This document shows, one piece after another, positions 17,230-25,906 of a stretch of 64,000 nucleotides of DNA. The stretch is from NCBI GenBank assembly GCA_001899635.1, contig MKVQ01000019.1, forward strand, positions 1 to 64,000, written 5' to 3'. The position numbers were made by a program, and so were the translations under genes. Positions within the stretch are counted from its first letter, which is position 1. The number at the start of each line of letters is the position of its first letter. The notes below the pieces were generated by a model. The model did no database searches and was not told the DNA's origin. It saw only the letters and a list, made by a program, of their open reading frames with translations. The stretch comes from Myxococcales bacterium 68-20. Its GTDB lineage: Bacteria; Myxococcota_A; Polyangia; Polyangiales; Polyangiaceae.

Positions 17230-18234
17230 GTGAGCGCCGGTGGGCCGAGTCCGTCGAAGAGCACCCTGCCGAACCGGGTCGACGCAAGCGCTCCTGGTGT
17301 TCGCAACCGTCTACGCTTCCTGATCGAGCTCTTCTCGGCCACTGCCGAGCGGTTCTCGGACAACGAGGGCTACCGTCTCGGCGCGGCGTTCTCGTACTAC
17401 TGCACGTTCTCGATCTTTCCGCTGCTCCTCCTCTCGATCACGATCGTGGGATTCATCCTCGGAGACAGCGCCTCCGCGCGAGAGCGGCTCCTCGAGGTGC
17501 TCTCGGTACCGGGCTCCCCGATGCGCGACTTGCTCGATCGCACGCTCACCGCGATGCAGGAGAGTCGGAGCGCGCGCGGGGTCTCCGCCGTGATCGGAGT
17601 CGGAACGCTCCTCTTCGGTGCGAGCGGCGCGTTCGTGGAGCTCGATGCAGCGTTGAACCGGATCTGGTGCGTGCCGGAGCGCGAGTCGAAAGGGCTCCTC
17701 GGCTCGATCCGCGTCTTCTTGCTCGAGAGGCTCTCGGGGTTCGCGATCGTCCTCGGTCTCGGGCTCACGCTGCTGGTGTCGCTCGTCGCGAGCTCGCTGC
17801 TGTCGTTCCTCGTCGCGCGCGCGGAAGAGGAGGTCTCGCTCTCGATCTGGCCCGCCGTCGGCCGCGGCGCCGAGCTCGCGCTGTCGATGACGCTCCTGTG
17901 CGCCGTGTTCACCGCCGCCTTCCACCTGATCCCGCGCTCGCGCCCGCCGGTGCACGTCGTCATCCCCGGTGCGCTGCTGACCACGGTCATGCTCAGCGCG
18001 CTGAAGGAGCTCTTCGCGGCCTATTTCGCGCACCTCAAGAGCTACTCCGCCTACGGGGTCGCCGGCGGCGTCCTCGCGCTCACGACGTGGATCTACGTCT
18101 CGAGCATGGTCATCTTCTTCGGCGCCCAGCTGACCAGGATCCACGCCGAGAAGATCGGCGTGGCCGAGCCGTGCGACCTTCAGTATCGAACCGGCGCGAA
18201 GAAGGCCGCGAGTGAGACCCCGGCTCCGGTCTGA
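17230..18234 (+). CDS. YihY/BrkB-family inner-membrane protein
   Basis: A 334-residue membrane protein with a GTG start (MSAGGPSPS). The YihY pattern is clear: GYRLGAAFSYYCTFSIFPLLLLSITIVGF, then GASGAFVELDAALNRIW, and the last helices AYGVAGGVLALTTWIYVSSMVIFFGAQLTRIHAE. About six transmembrane helices are expected. Family members were once called RNase BN, but this is now considered wrong; their real role is unclear, with transport or flippase activity proposed. The Ala/Pro-rich end is cytoplasmic. No operon partner is evident. Confidence 0.9.
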   Translation: MSAGGPSPSKSTLPNRVDASAPGVRNRLRFLIELFSATAERFSDNEGYRLGAAFSYYCTFSIFPLLLLSITIVGFILGDSASARERLLEVLSVPGSPMRDLLDRTLTAMQESRSARGVSAVIGVGTLLFGASGAFVELDAALNRIWCVPERESKGLLGSIRVFLLERLSGFAIVLGLGLTLLVSLVASSLLSFLVARAEEEVSLSIWPAVGRGAELALSMTLLCAVFTAAFHLIPRSRPPVHVVIPGALLTTVMLSALKELFAAYFAHLKSYSAYGVAGGVLALTTWIYVSSMVIFFGAQLTRIHAEKIGVAEPCDLQYRTGAKKAASETPAPV

Positions 18235-18253
18235 GCGTCTCTGACCGACGACG

Positions 18254-18871
18254 TCAGCGCGCAACGGCTCGCGCCGATCCGACGGGCGCGGAGCGCGGCT
18301 CTTGCTCGCTCTCCGGCACGGGCGCGCCGGCGCGCCGCTCGATCCGCGCCTCGAAGCGGACGCCGAACCGAAGCTCGTTCGTGCCGACCTCCACCTCGCC
18401 GTCCGTCGCGACGATCTCGAACAGGCTGGCCGGGTCGATCCGTGCCGACAGCGGGAGCCGCTTCGAGAGCGTCCTCGCGAAGTCCCACGCGATCTTCTCC
18501 CGATGCTGCGCGATCGCCTCGCGAATGGCGTCGGCGATCTTCCAATCGAGAAAGCCCGGGACGAGCTTCAGGTCGAGCTCCTCGATGACCGGCTCGAGCG
18601 AAAGCAGATGCGAGCGCCCACGCGACAGGACTCGGGGAACGAGCAAGACCTGCCAGACCTGGACGGTCACCGGGATCGCGACCCCCGCGACGTCCCACAC
18701 GACGCGCCCGTCCCCTCGCAGGCGAAGGCCCCTGCCCGCCACGAGCGATACCTCCGGCCGGCCGAGCGTGATGGATCGCCCCCGATGTTCATCGATCTCG
18801 ACGCGCATCGGCGTGAGCCCGTCGATGAGGGCAACGAGCTCGGCCTTCGTCACGGACGCGGTGAGGAGCAT
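18254..18871 (-). CDS. Conserved protein of unknown function
   Basis: A 205-residue protein starting MLLTASVTKAELVALIDGLTPMRVEIDE. It is beta-rich in the first half (SITLGRPEVSLVAGRGLRLRGDGRVVWDVAGVAIPVTVQVWQVLLVPRVL), then has two amphipathic helices (DWKIADAIREAIAQHREKIAWDFARTLSKRLPL). This layout recalls lipid-binding LEA/BPI-type folds, but no family is recognised. The long upstream extension of the frame is Arg/Ser-rich and was discarded. It is 46 bases downstream of the small DUF1328 gene on the same strand, and co-transcription is possible. Confidence 0.6.
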   Translation of the reverse strand: MLLTASVTKAELVALIDGLTPMRVEIDEHRGRSITLGRPEVSLVAGRGLRLRGDGRVVWDVAGVAIPVTVQVWQVLLVPRVLSRGRSHLLSLEPVIEELDLKLVPGFLDWKIADAIREAIAQHREKIAWDFARTLSKRLPLSARIDPASLFEIVATDGEVEVGTNELRFGVRFEARIERRAGAPVPESEQEPRSAPVGSARAVAR

Positions 18872-18917
18872 GTCTTCGGTCCGAGGTCTCGGTGGTTCCG
18901 TTGCGGTCGCTCGTGCA

Positions 18918-19082
18918 TCACGCCGGGACGCGGCGACCGAAGATGAGCGACAGCGCGCCGAGGATGAGGAAGACGAAGAAGAGGATCTTCGCGATTCCCG
19001 CGGCGCTCGCGGCCATCCCTCCAAAGCCGAGCACGGCAGCGACGAGCGCGATGATGAAGAAGACGGCAGCCCAATAGAGCAT
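18918..19082 (-). CDS. DUF1328 small membrane protein
   Basis: A 54-residue protein beginning [20 protein letters not shown]. It has two hydrophobic helices joined by [16 protein letters not shown], which is the signature of DUF1328 (YtjA-type) proteins. The ATG is preceded by GGAAAGGATCAGTGTC, giving a ribosome site. Homologues in other bacteria are tiny inner-membrane proteins associated with stress or stationary phase; the molecular role is unknown. It lies directly upstream of the 205-residue unknown gene on the minus strand. Confidence 0.85.
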   Translation of the reverse strand: MLYWAAVFFIIALVAAVLGFGGMAASAAGIAKILFFVFLILGALSLIFGRRVPA

Positions 19083-19303
19083 GACACTGATCCTTTCCTG
19101 GTTCGGTCAGGCCGTAGCGAGGAGCGTGCCCGCGGCCGAAACGTCGATCGGGCCCGGCCCGCGCACACTCGCGCCGCAGTTCCGAGGCGAGCTGGCCTCA
19201 GCGGGGCAGATGGGCACCCCCACCGCAACGCGATCCGCGCTGCTCGCGCTACGTACGTACGCACGTTGTCGCGGGCGGCACCCGTCCTGCAGCACCGCTC
19301 GGG

Positions 19304-19498
19304 ATGACCACGACGAAGCCCAAGCAGGAAGAGCCCGGCGAGACGACGCCGAAAGAGCAGCCGACGTCGCCGGTGAATCCGGACCCGAAGGCCCACCCCA
19401 TTCATCCGGCGATTCCGGTCCAGCCCATCCACGAAGGAACTGACCCGAAGAAACCCGTGACGACGCCCGGCGACGTCATCCAGCGCGGCGGCGCGTGA
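19304..19498 (+). CDS. Small Pro/Lys-rich protein
   Basis: A 64-residue, probably disordered protein (MTTTKPKQEEPGETTPKEQP; then repeated Pro-His/Ile pairs). It has no domain and no signal peptide. Its stop overlaps the start of the next gene (GTGATG), suggesting translational coupling with the HicB-like protein. That coupling and the even codon use are the main reasons to keep it. The ribosome site is weak. Confidence 0.5.
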   Translation: MTTTKPKQEEPGETTPKEQPTSPVNPDPKAHPIHPAIPVQPIHEGTDPKKPVTTPGDVIQRGGA

Positions 19499-19767
19499 TG
19501 CCCATGACGTTCTCCTATCGACTCATCCGCGACAAGAGCGGCTTCGTCGCCGAGTGCGTGGAGTCGGAGGCCGCAGGCGAGGGCAAGACGGCGAAGGACG
19601 CCGTGGACGCGCTTCGCAGGTCGCTCGAGGAGCGGATGTTCCGTCCGGACGCCGTGGCCCCACCGTCTCATCCCGCCGAGGAGACCATCGAGCTCGTGCT
19701 CGCCGACGAGAGCAGCTCCGGAGAGCGAAGGTCGCTCGATCTCGGAGGTCCCGGCGACGCGCGTTGA
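19498..19767 (+). CDS. HicB-like small protein
   Basis: An 89-residue protein beginning MPMTFSYRLIRDKSGFVAECVE. The first 45 residues have the HicB/RNase-H-like antitoxin pattern: a strand, the GFVAECVESEAAGEGKTAKDAVDALRRSLEERM segment, and a helix. No HicA-type toxin is adjacent, and there is no DNA-binding domain after it, so it is more likely a stand-alone HicB-fold protein than half of a toxin-antitoxin pair. It overlaps the upstream Pro-rich ORF. A GTG three bases earlier is an alternative start. Confidence 0.65.
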   Translation: MPMTFSYRLIRDKSGFVAECVESEAAGEGKTAKDAVDALRRSLEERMFRPDAVAPPSHPAEETIELVLADESSSGERRSLDLGGPGDAR

Positions 19768-19792
19768 CGGCGATTGTTCTTCGAGCGTCGGC

Positions 19793-20440
19793 TCAGCGAC
19801 GACGCCACGTCATCCGATGGACCGGCAGGCCATCGGCGATCGCGCGATGCTCGCGCGGGCTCCGCGCGCCGTAAGGATTCGCGACGACGACCGGCGAGCC
19901 CTCGACGTCCCCCGCGGGCACGAACGCGTCGCACTCGCCGACGACCTTCGCGTAGAGCTCGGCGCGCTCTTCGACGTCGGTCTGGATGTAGAGCTCTCCT
20001 CCGGGCTGGAGCAACCGCGCGACCTCGGTCAAGAAGACGTCCCCCATCACGAGGCGCTTCTGGTGACGCTTCTTCCACCACGGATCGGGGAAGTGGAGGA
20101 ACACCCGCCGCACGCCGCCGTCGGGACGGAGTCGCGGGAGCGCGATCCGCGCGTCCTCGCAGAAGACGCGCGCGTGCTTGCCGAAGCCGTGCTTCGCCAG
20201 ACGCTCATCGCCGACGGTCGCCCACTTGCGACGGATCTCGAGCCCGACGAGGAGCGCCTCCGGCGCGGCGGCAGCGCGCTCGAGAAGGAACCCAGCCTTC
20301 GGGCCTGGACCGATCTCGAGCTCGATCCACTCACCGGCGCCGAGGTGCCGAAGGTCGACCTCGTCGCCCTCGGGCAAGCGGGGCGCGTGCGCGTACGGTC
20401 CGAGTCGGCGCTTCTGCTCCGTCGAGGGCTCGCTTTCCAC
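19793..20440 (-). CDS. trmB: tRNA (guanine-N7-)-methyltransferase
   Basis: A 215-residue SAM-dependent enzyme that makes m7G46 in tRNA. The SAM-binding motif EIGPGPKAGFLLE is near residue 42, and the family-specific motif FLHFPDPWWKKRHQKRL is intact. The C-terminal PYGARSPREHRAIADGLPVHRMTW block matches the conserved T-x-Y/F-E region of TrmB in position. Its length is normal for the family. It is convergent with the HicB-like gene and divergent from the large membrane protein gene, with about 80 bases between the starts. Confidence 0.93.
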   Translation of the reverse strand: MESEPSTEQKRRLGPYAHAPRLPEGDEVDLRHLGAGEWIELEIGPGPKAGFLLERAAAAPEALLVGLEIRRKWATVGDERLAKHGFGKHARVFCEDARIALPRLRPDGGVRRVFLHFPDPWWKKRHQKRLVMGDVFLTEVARLLQPGGELYIQTDVEERAELYAKVVGECDAFVPAGDVEGSPVVVANPYGARSPREHRAIADGLPVHRMTWRRR

Positions 20441-20522
20441 GTCCGCCGATTAGACGCGGCCTCGTGCACGGTCAAGGCGACTTCTCGGCCAGGCCGCCCA
20501 TGTCTGTTAACGTCCCCCCGAG

Positions 20523-22598
20523 ATGAGCGCCGCAAAGGCCGCGTCTACCACCGGAGATCGCCCGCAGACGGCCGCGCGGCTCCGGCGCGCCGCGCGCTGG
20601 GCGCCCCTCGTGCTGGCGACCACCCTGCTCGCCTCACGGGCGGTCGGTGGCGTCCTCCGCAAGCTCGGCCATCCCGGCGCGGCACTCGACGACGCGTACA
20701 TCCATTTCCAGTACGCGCGTGCGTTCGCCGAGGGACACCCGCTCCGATTCCAGGCCGGCGAGCCGATCTCGACCGGGGCTACGAGCTTCTTGTGGCCCAT
20801 CCTCCTCGCGCCGTTCTACGCGCTCGGGTTCCGCGGCGAGTCGATCATGTGGCCGGCGTGGCTGCTGGCGTTCCTCGCGCTCGGCGGCCTCGCCCACGAG
20901 GCGTACGCGCTCGCCAAGCCGCTCGCCGGTCGCGCGGCCGCGGTCGGCGCCGGGGCGATGGTCCTCGCCTTCGGCGGCCTCGCATGGGGAGCCGCCAGCG
21001 GCATGGAGGTCGTGCCCTTCGCCTGGCTCATCGCGTTCGCCACGCGACGCGCGTGCGAATGGTCCGAGCACCCGGAGACGAGGACCCGGCGTGGCCTGTT
21101 CGTCCTGATCGCGCTCGCCCTGCTCTGCCCACTGATGCGCCCGGAGGGAGCGATCACGTCGATCGCGCTCGGGTTCGTCGTCGCGATCCATCCGCGCCCC
21201 GGCGCACTCGTGGTGAAGGGTCGAGACGCCTCGCGCGCCGAGGCGTTCGCGTTCGTCCTCGCCGCGGTATTCCCTTCCCTTCTCCTCCTCCTGCTCACGG
21301 GAAGCGCGCGGTCGAGCACCGCTCAGGTGAAGCTGCTTCCCGGCAACCCGTACTACGCGCTTCCCGATGCTGCGCTCGCCAACGCGAAGGTGCTCGTCAC
21401 GACCATCCTCGACGGCGAGGTGTGGAGCGCCGAGTTCTTGCCACAGGGCGGCGCGCCGATCGCGTGCCTCGGCATCGGAGCGATCGCCTGGTGCGGAGCC
21501 GCCACGAAGCGCCACGTCCGCGCGGCGCTCGTGATCGTCCTCGCCCTGTCGATGTTCGTGCCGTGTCTCTACGTCACCTTCCTGTGGAACCGGCTCCGTT
21601 ACCTCTGGCCGTTCGCCTCCGGCTGGATCATCGGGCTCGCCTGTCTCGCCGACCGCGCCGGTCTGCTCGTGTCGCTCGTCGATCGCCGCGCACGCGGAGC
21701 GACCGCCGCGCTGCTCGCGGGTGTTTTCGCAGGGATGTTCGCCGTCCGGCTCGACTGGGTGCTCGAGGACGTGGCCCAATCGTCGAGCGGGATCGATCGA
21801 CAGCAAGTGGCGCTCGGACACTGGGCGAAGGAGCACCTTCCTGCCGGCGCGCGCATCGGCGTCAACGACACCGGCGCGATTGCGTACTTCGGCGAGAAGA
21901 AGACGTTCGACGTCGTCGGCCTCACCACTCCGACCGAGGGGCGCTACTGGGTCGCCGGCGCCGCCTCACGGCTCGAGCACTACGAACGCCTCCTCGTATC
22001 GAGCCCCAGCTCGCTCCCGACCCACTTCATCGTCTACCCCGAATGGATGGCCCTCGAGCCCGTGCTCGGAAGGGCGCTCCACGAGGCGGTCGTCACCGAC
22101 TCGACGATCCTCGGCGGACAGACGATGCGCGCGAGCGAAGCGCGCTGGGATCATCTCGGCACCGGTGAGCGCCCGTGGACGACGCTCTCTACGATCCACG
22201 ACGAGCTCGACGTCGCCGATCTCGAGAGCGAGGCCGCGCACGGCTACGAGCTGCTCGGCGCTCGCGAGGGCGAGCAGGCGGCACACGAAGGCAACGCCCC
22301 CGATGGGGCGATCGTCCTCGATGGCGGGCGCACCAACCGCAGCACCGATCGCTTCTTCGTGAAGCTTCCCGCCGAGGGCGCGCTCGTTGGCGTGGCGCGG
22401 GTCGAGGCCTCGGCGAAGACCGCTCTCCGCGTGAGCGTCGGGGGCAAGCCCGTCGCCCGCATCGACGTGCTCGACGGCCCCTGGGTCGAGGTCACGTTCG
22501 CGATTCCGCCCGATGCCCGTGGAGAGCGGACGGAGATCGAGGTGAGCGCCGACGGCCCACGGTTCGCGTCGTTCCACTACTGGTTCGGCGCCCCCTGA
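20523..22598 (+). CDS. GT-C-type membrane glycosyltransferase-like protein
   Basis: A 691-residue protein with about ten transmembrane helices in the first two thirds. The first periplasmic loop carries DDAYIHFQYARAFAEGHPLRFQAGEPISTGATSFLW, the Asp-Asp signature of GT-C glycosyltransferases that use polyprenyl-phosphate sugars (compare AftB and PMT-like proteins). The soluble C-terminal part (about 440-691) includes GARIGVNDTGAIAYFGEKKTFDVVGLTTP and a beta-sandwich tail. It probably transfers a sugar to an envelope polymer or protein on the outer face of the inner membrane; acceptor and donor are unknown. A hairpin terminator follows at 22647. Confidence 0.8.
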   Translation: MSAAKAASTTGDRPQTAARLRRAARWAPLVLATTLLASRAVGGVLRKLGHPGAALDDAYIHFQYARAFAEGHPLRFQAGEPISTGATSFLWPILLAPFYALGFRGESIMWPAWLLAFLALGGLAHEAYALAKPLAGRAAAVGAGAMVLAFGGLAWGAASGMEVVPFAWLIAFATRRACEWSEHPETRTRRGLFVLIALALLCPLMRPEGAITSIALGFVVAIHPRPGALVVKGRDASRAEAFAFVLAAVFPSLLLLLLTGSARSSTAQVKLLPGNPYYALPDAALANAKVLVTTILDGEVWSAEFLPQGGAPIACLGIGAIAWCGAATKRHVRAALVIVLALSMFVPCLYVTFLWNRLRYLWPFASGWIIGLACLADRAGLLVSLVDRRARGATAALLAGVFAGMFAVRLDWVLEDVAQSSSGIDRQQVALGHWAKEHLPAGARIGVNDTGAIAYFGEKKTFDVVGLTTPTEGRYWVAGAASRLEHYERLLVSSPSSLPTHFIVYPEWMALEPVLGRALHEAVVTDSTILGGQTMRASEARWDHLGTGERPWTTLSTIHDELDVADLESEAAHGYELLGAREGEQAAHEGNAPDGAIVLDGGRTNRSTDRFFVKLPAEGALVGVARVEASAKTALRVSVGGKPVARIDVLDGPWVEVTFAIPPDARGERTEIEVSADGPRFASFHYWFGAP

Positions 22599-22646
22599 TC
22601 CGGCCCGCGACGAGCGCGCCCACGAGACGAGCGCGCCCACAAAACG

Positions 22647-22672
22647 CCGGAGGGAGCTCGCGGTCCCTCCGG
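22647..22672. terminator. Bidirectional hairpin between convergent genes
   Basis: A perfect 9-bp stem CCGGAGGGA/TCCCTCCGG with an 8-base loop sits between the stop codons of the GT-C gene and the minus-strand lipoprotein gene. AAAA lies on the left flank (a U-tract for the minus strand) and GTGTTCT on the right. Confidence 0.75.
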
Positions 22673-22718
22673 GTGTTCTCGTCAGCGGGCCGTCACCGGC
22701 CGCGTCCGTGAGGCGAGC

Positions 22719-23933
22719 TCACTTCTTCGGAGCAGCCTTCGCGTCGCCCGTGGGAGCGGCCTTCTTGTCGGCAGCCGGAGCAGCCTTCTTGTCGGCGGCC
22801 GGGGCGGCCTTCGCGTCGCCCGCGGGAGCGGCCTTCTTGTCGGCAGCCGGAGCGGCCTTCGCATCACCGCCGGGCTTCGGCAGCACGCCGAGCTGCTGCA
22901 TGAAGTCCGCGCCGTTCGAGTACGACCAGCCCTTGACGAGCTTGCCGTCCTTGAACTGCGCGATCTCGATGCTCTTCGCCGTGACCGACTTCTTGGTCGC
23001 GGGGATCCCGAAGAACGCGCCCTTGTGGGTCCCGGTCCACGACGACTCCAGGATCACGTAGTCACCGATGCCCCACGCGTGAGCGACGGTCGTCTTCGCG
23101 TCCGGGAACCCCGTGGTCATCGCCTTGAAGAACTTCTTCGCCTCGGGCTTGCCCTTCGAGGTCTGCGCCTCGGTCATGTCGTCCCACTCGACCGTGTCGC
23201 TCATCGCGGCGAGCCAGTCCGCCTCTTTCTTGGCGTCCATCGCGGCGCCCATGGCGTTCATCGCCTCGACGTTCTTCGTCTCCTCCGCCGCGGCGTTGGA
23301 CGTCACCGTCTGCGGGCTCGACGCGAGCGCCGGGATCGCGCGCGCCTTCTGCTTCGAGAGGCCGATCTGCGAGAGGATCGTGCCGCCATCGTAATAGACG
23401 TGGTGCTCCTTGATCTGGCCCTCCGGCGTGAAGAGCATCACGTCGACGCCCTGGGCGCCGACCTTCTTCTCGCTCGCCTTGATGCCCCAGAGATCGCCGG
23501 TGTGCGTGCCGTTGAACGCCCACTCCACGATCGCGACATCACCCTTCACGAACACGCGGCTCGGAGCGGTGGTGTAGTCCTTGAAGGCGTCGAAGAGCTT
23601 CTGGTAGCTCTGCGCGATCGCCTCGCGACCGCTCGCGTCGGCGGGCGCGCCCGCGATCTTCACGATGCCGCCCTCGGCGTAGAGGCCGGCGAGCTTCTTC
23701 GCGTCGTGCGCGTTCGTCGCCTCGATCACGCCCTTCAACGTCTTCTGCTGGAGCTCGGCGAACGACTCCTTCGGCTTGGCCTCCTCCTTCGGAGCCTCGA
23801 CGGTCGGCGCCGGAGCCGGCGGCGGCGCGGCTACGACGGGCGCCTGCGGCGTCTTCGGCGCCGGGCTCTCTTCGGCTCCACCGCACGCGACAAGCACGAA
23901 CCCAATGGCAAGAGCAAACGACACCTTTCGCAT
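22719..23933 (-). CDS. Lipoprotein with two NTF2/SnoaL-like domains and an Ala-Lys repeat tail
   Basis: The 404-residue product starts MRKVSFALAIGFVLVACGGAEE, with lipobox LVAC; GGAGGAG lies just upstream of the ATG. A Pro/Ala linker precedes two related domains (about 60-195 and 210-345). Each has the cone-shaped NTF2/ketosteroid-isomerase pattern: LQQKTLKGVIEATNAHDAKKLAGLYAEGGIVKIAG and NAMGAAMDAKKEADWLAAMSDTVEWDDM, ending in a strand with GDVAIVEW or GDYVILES. Such domains often bind small hydrophobic ligands. The tail is a low-complexity repeat of AAPAADKK/AAPAGDAK units. The function is otherwise unknown. Confidence 0.8.
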   Translation of the reverse strand: MRKVSFALAIGFVLVACGGAEESPAPKTPQAPVVAAPPPAPAPTVEAPKEEAKPKESFAELQQKTLKGVIEATNAHDAKKLAGLYAEGGIVKIAGAPADASGREAIAQSYQKLFDAFKDYTTAPSRVFVKGDVAIVEWAFNGTHTGDLWGIKASEKKVGAQGVDVMLFTPEGQIKEHHVYYDGGTILSQIGLSKQKARAIPALASSPQTVTSNAAAEETKNVEAMNAMGAAMDAKKEADWLAAMSDTVEWDDMTEAQTSKGKPEAKKFFKAMTTGFPDAKTTVAHAWGIGDYVILESSWTGTHKGAFFGIPATKKSVTAKSIEIAQFKDGKLVKGWSYSNGADFMQQLGVLPKPGGDAKAAPAADKKAAPAGDAKAAPAADKKAAPAADKKAAPTGDAKAAPKK

Positions 23934-24090
23934 ATCACTCCTCCTGGAGAGAGAGCCCCCGCCCTGATCCGTTTGGTTTTGCTTCCGGGCGATGGGCCCA
24001 CAAGCTCGACTGCTGCCGTGGTCCGCCTTGCGTACGCCCCTTCCCCGCCTCACGTCAAGGCGCCGGTACCGTGCTAGAAGCTGTCCTCCC

Positions 24091-25035
24091 ATGCGGAAGC
24101 GCCCTCTCGGAAAGACCGGGCTCGTCGTGTCGGAGCTCTCCATCGGCACCTGGGGCCTCTCCGGCGACGCCTACGGAAAGGTCGAGGAAGCCGATGCGGA
24201 AGCCGTTCTGCGGCGCGCGATCGACATGGGCTTCACCCTCGTCGACACCTCGGACGCGTACGGCGCGGGGCGGATGGAGCGCCTCGTAGGGAAGCTCGCC
24301 AAGGACCATCCCGACCTGGTCATCGTGACGAAGGGCGGGATCGACCGGACGACCGACCCGGCGCGGAAGTGCTTCGCGGCGGACTACCTCCGCAGCGCCG
24401 TCGAGCGTTCCTGCAAGCGCGTCGGCAAGGACGCGCTCCAGGTCTACCTCCTTCACTGCCCGACTCCCGAGACGCTCCACACCGGAGAGGCCGTCGAGGC
24501 GATGGAGACCCTCAAGAAAGAGGGCAAGATCGAGCACTGGGGGGTCGCCGCCGGCGACGAGGACGTCGCCCGCGCCGCGATCGATCGAGGCGCCGAGGTC
24601 GTCGAGCTCGCATACAGCCTCACGCATCCGATCGACCTCCACCGCATCTCCGGTGACGTGATGGTGAGCGGCTGCGGCGTCCTCGCGCGCAGCGTGCTCG
24701 GCCACGGCCTCCTCAGCGGGATGTGGGCGAAGGGCCGAACCTTCGAGGAGGGCGATCATCGGAACGAGCGCTGGACGAGGATGGAGCTCGAGCACCGTGT
24801 CGGCCAGCTCGACGCCGTGCGGTTCCTCGTCAAGGGTGAGGTCCACACGCTGCGCGGCGCCGCGGTGCGCTTCGTGCTCGCGAACCACCTGGTGTCCGCC
24901 GCGATCCTCGGACCGCGGACGAAGGAGCAGCTCGAACAGCTCGTCCGGGAGACGGGCGGCGGCCCGCGCTACCTTTCGGATGACGACCTGCGCCAGGTCC
25001 CGCGCGCGCTCGACAAGGTCGGCATCCACAGCTGA
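24091..25035 (+). CDS. Aldo/keto reductase
   Basis: A 314-residue NADPH-dependent oxidoreductase of the AKR superfamily. The catalytic tetrad is visible: Asp52 (VDTSD), Tyr57 (DAYGAG), Lys81 (VTKGG) and His122 (YLLHCP). The N-terminal MRKRPLGKTGLVVSELSIGTWGL is the usual beta-hairpin and strand 1 of this group. It should reduce an aldehyde or ketone, possibly a sugar. It heads a run of three genes on the same strand with the CysQ-like phosphatase 43 bases downstream, suggesting a shared transcript. Substrate unknown. Confidence 0.92.
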   Translation: MRKRPLGKTGLVVSELSIGTWGLSGDAYGKVEEADAEAVLRRAIDMGFTLVDTSDAYGAGRMERLVGKLAKDHPDLVIVTKGGIDRTTDPARKCFAADYLRSAVERSCKRVGKDALQVYLLHCPTPETLHTGEAVEAMETLKKEGKIEHWGVAAGDEDVARAAIDRGAEVVELAYSLTHPIDLHRISGDVMVSGCGVLARSVLGHGLLSGMWAKGRTFEEGDHRNERWTRMELEHRVGQLDAVRFLVKGEVHTLRGAAVRFVLANHLVSAAILGPRTKEQLEQLVRETGGGPRYLSDDDLRQVPRALDKVGIHS

Positions 25036-25078
25036 CCCTCCTCCTTCGGTACTCGCCCCCCTCTCCTCCGGCCCCACG

Positions 25079-25906
25079 ATGATCGATCGCCAAGACGTCC
25101 TCGCGAAGCTCCTCGACGCCGCTGCCGCTGCAGCCAAGGTCGTGATGCGCGTCTACGCCGAGTCCGACCTCGGCGTGGAGCTCAAGGCGCCCGGCGATCC
25201 GGTGACCCGCGCCGACAAGGAGGCCAATGCGCTCCTCCTCGAGATGCTCACCCGTGACTTCCCGGGCGTCCCCATCGTCGCGGAGGAGAGTGACCCTGCG
25301 ACCTTCGAGGGCTTCGGCTCGGCGCCCTACGGACTCTTCGTCGATCCGGTGGACGGCACACGTGACTTCATCGCGAAGACAGGCGAGTTCGCGGTGATGA
25401 TCGGGTTCGTCGAAGCCGGGGTGGCGACGGTGGGCGTCGTGGACTGTCCGGCCCTCGGAGAGGTGTACGGCGCCGCGCAGGGCAGCGGTGCGTTCCTGAT
25501 CACGAAGGGCGGGCGCACCCCCATTCACGTCTCGGACGCGACCGACCTCGCAGCGTGCCGCTGCGCCGTCTCGCGCTTCCATCGCAGCAAGTCGGTGGAC
25601 GCGAAGCTCGCCGCGCTCGGCGTGAAGGAGCTCGTGCCCACCGGCAGCGCCGGGATCAAGGGAGTGCGCATCGCGTCGGGCGCGCTCGACATCTACGCCC
25701 ACCCGTCGAGGGGTCTCGTGAAGCTCTGGGACACGTGTGCCCCGGAAGCGATCGTGCGCGCGGCCGGCGGCATCTACACCGACGCGAGCGGGCGTCCGTT
25801 CGACTATCGCGGTCCGGTTGCGCAGAACGAAGGCACGCTCGCTGCGAACCGGACCCTTCACGCCGAGGCGCTCCGACGCTTCGCGACAGTACCGGAAGTG
25901 ACATGA
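25079..25906 (+). CDS. Inositol monophosphatase-family phosphatase (CysQ-like)
   Basis: A 275-residue Mg-dependent, lithium-sensitive-type phosphatase. The metal-binding motifs are Glu70 in VAEES, Asp89 and Asp92 in DPVDGTRDF, and the late WDTCAPEAI motif. The wording KAPGDPVTRAD and GTRDFIAKTGEFAVMIG is closer to CysQ, 3'(2'),5'-bisphosphate nucleotidase, than to SuhB, which would place it in removal of PAP during sulfate assimilation. Inositol or histidinol phosphate remain possible. Its stop overlaps the start of the oxidoreductase gene by 4 nt (ATGA), showing translational coupling. Confidence 0.88.
   Translation: MIDRQDVLAKLLDAAAAAAKVVMRVYAESDLGVELKAPGDPVTRADKEANALLLEMLTRDFPGVPIVAEESDPATFEGFGSAPYGLFVDPVDGTRDFIAKTGEFAVMIGFVEAGVATVGVVDCPALGEVYGAAQGSGAFLITKGGRTPIHVSDATDLAACRCAVSRFHRSKSVDAKLAALGVKELVPTGSAGIKGVRIASGALDIYAHPSRGLVKLWDTCAPEAIVRAAGGIYTDASGRPFDYRGPVAQNEGTLAANRTLHAEALRRFATVPEVT

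Noticed and set aside
19498-19767. A HicAB toxin-antitoxin module
   Set aside because: No HicA-like toxin gene is adjacent; the upstream partner is a Pro-rich disordered peptide.
19817-22168. A 783-codon plus-strand open frame overlapping trmB and the GT-C gene
   Set aside because: It is antisense to trmB and in another frame of the membrane protein; composition is Arg/Pro-rich with no domain, as expected from GC-rich shadow frames.
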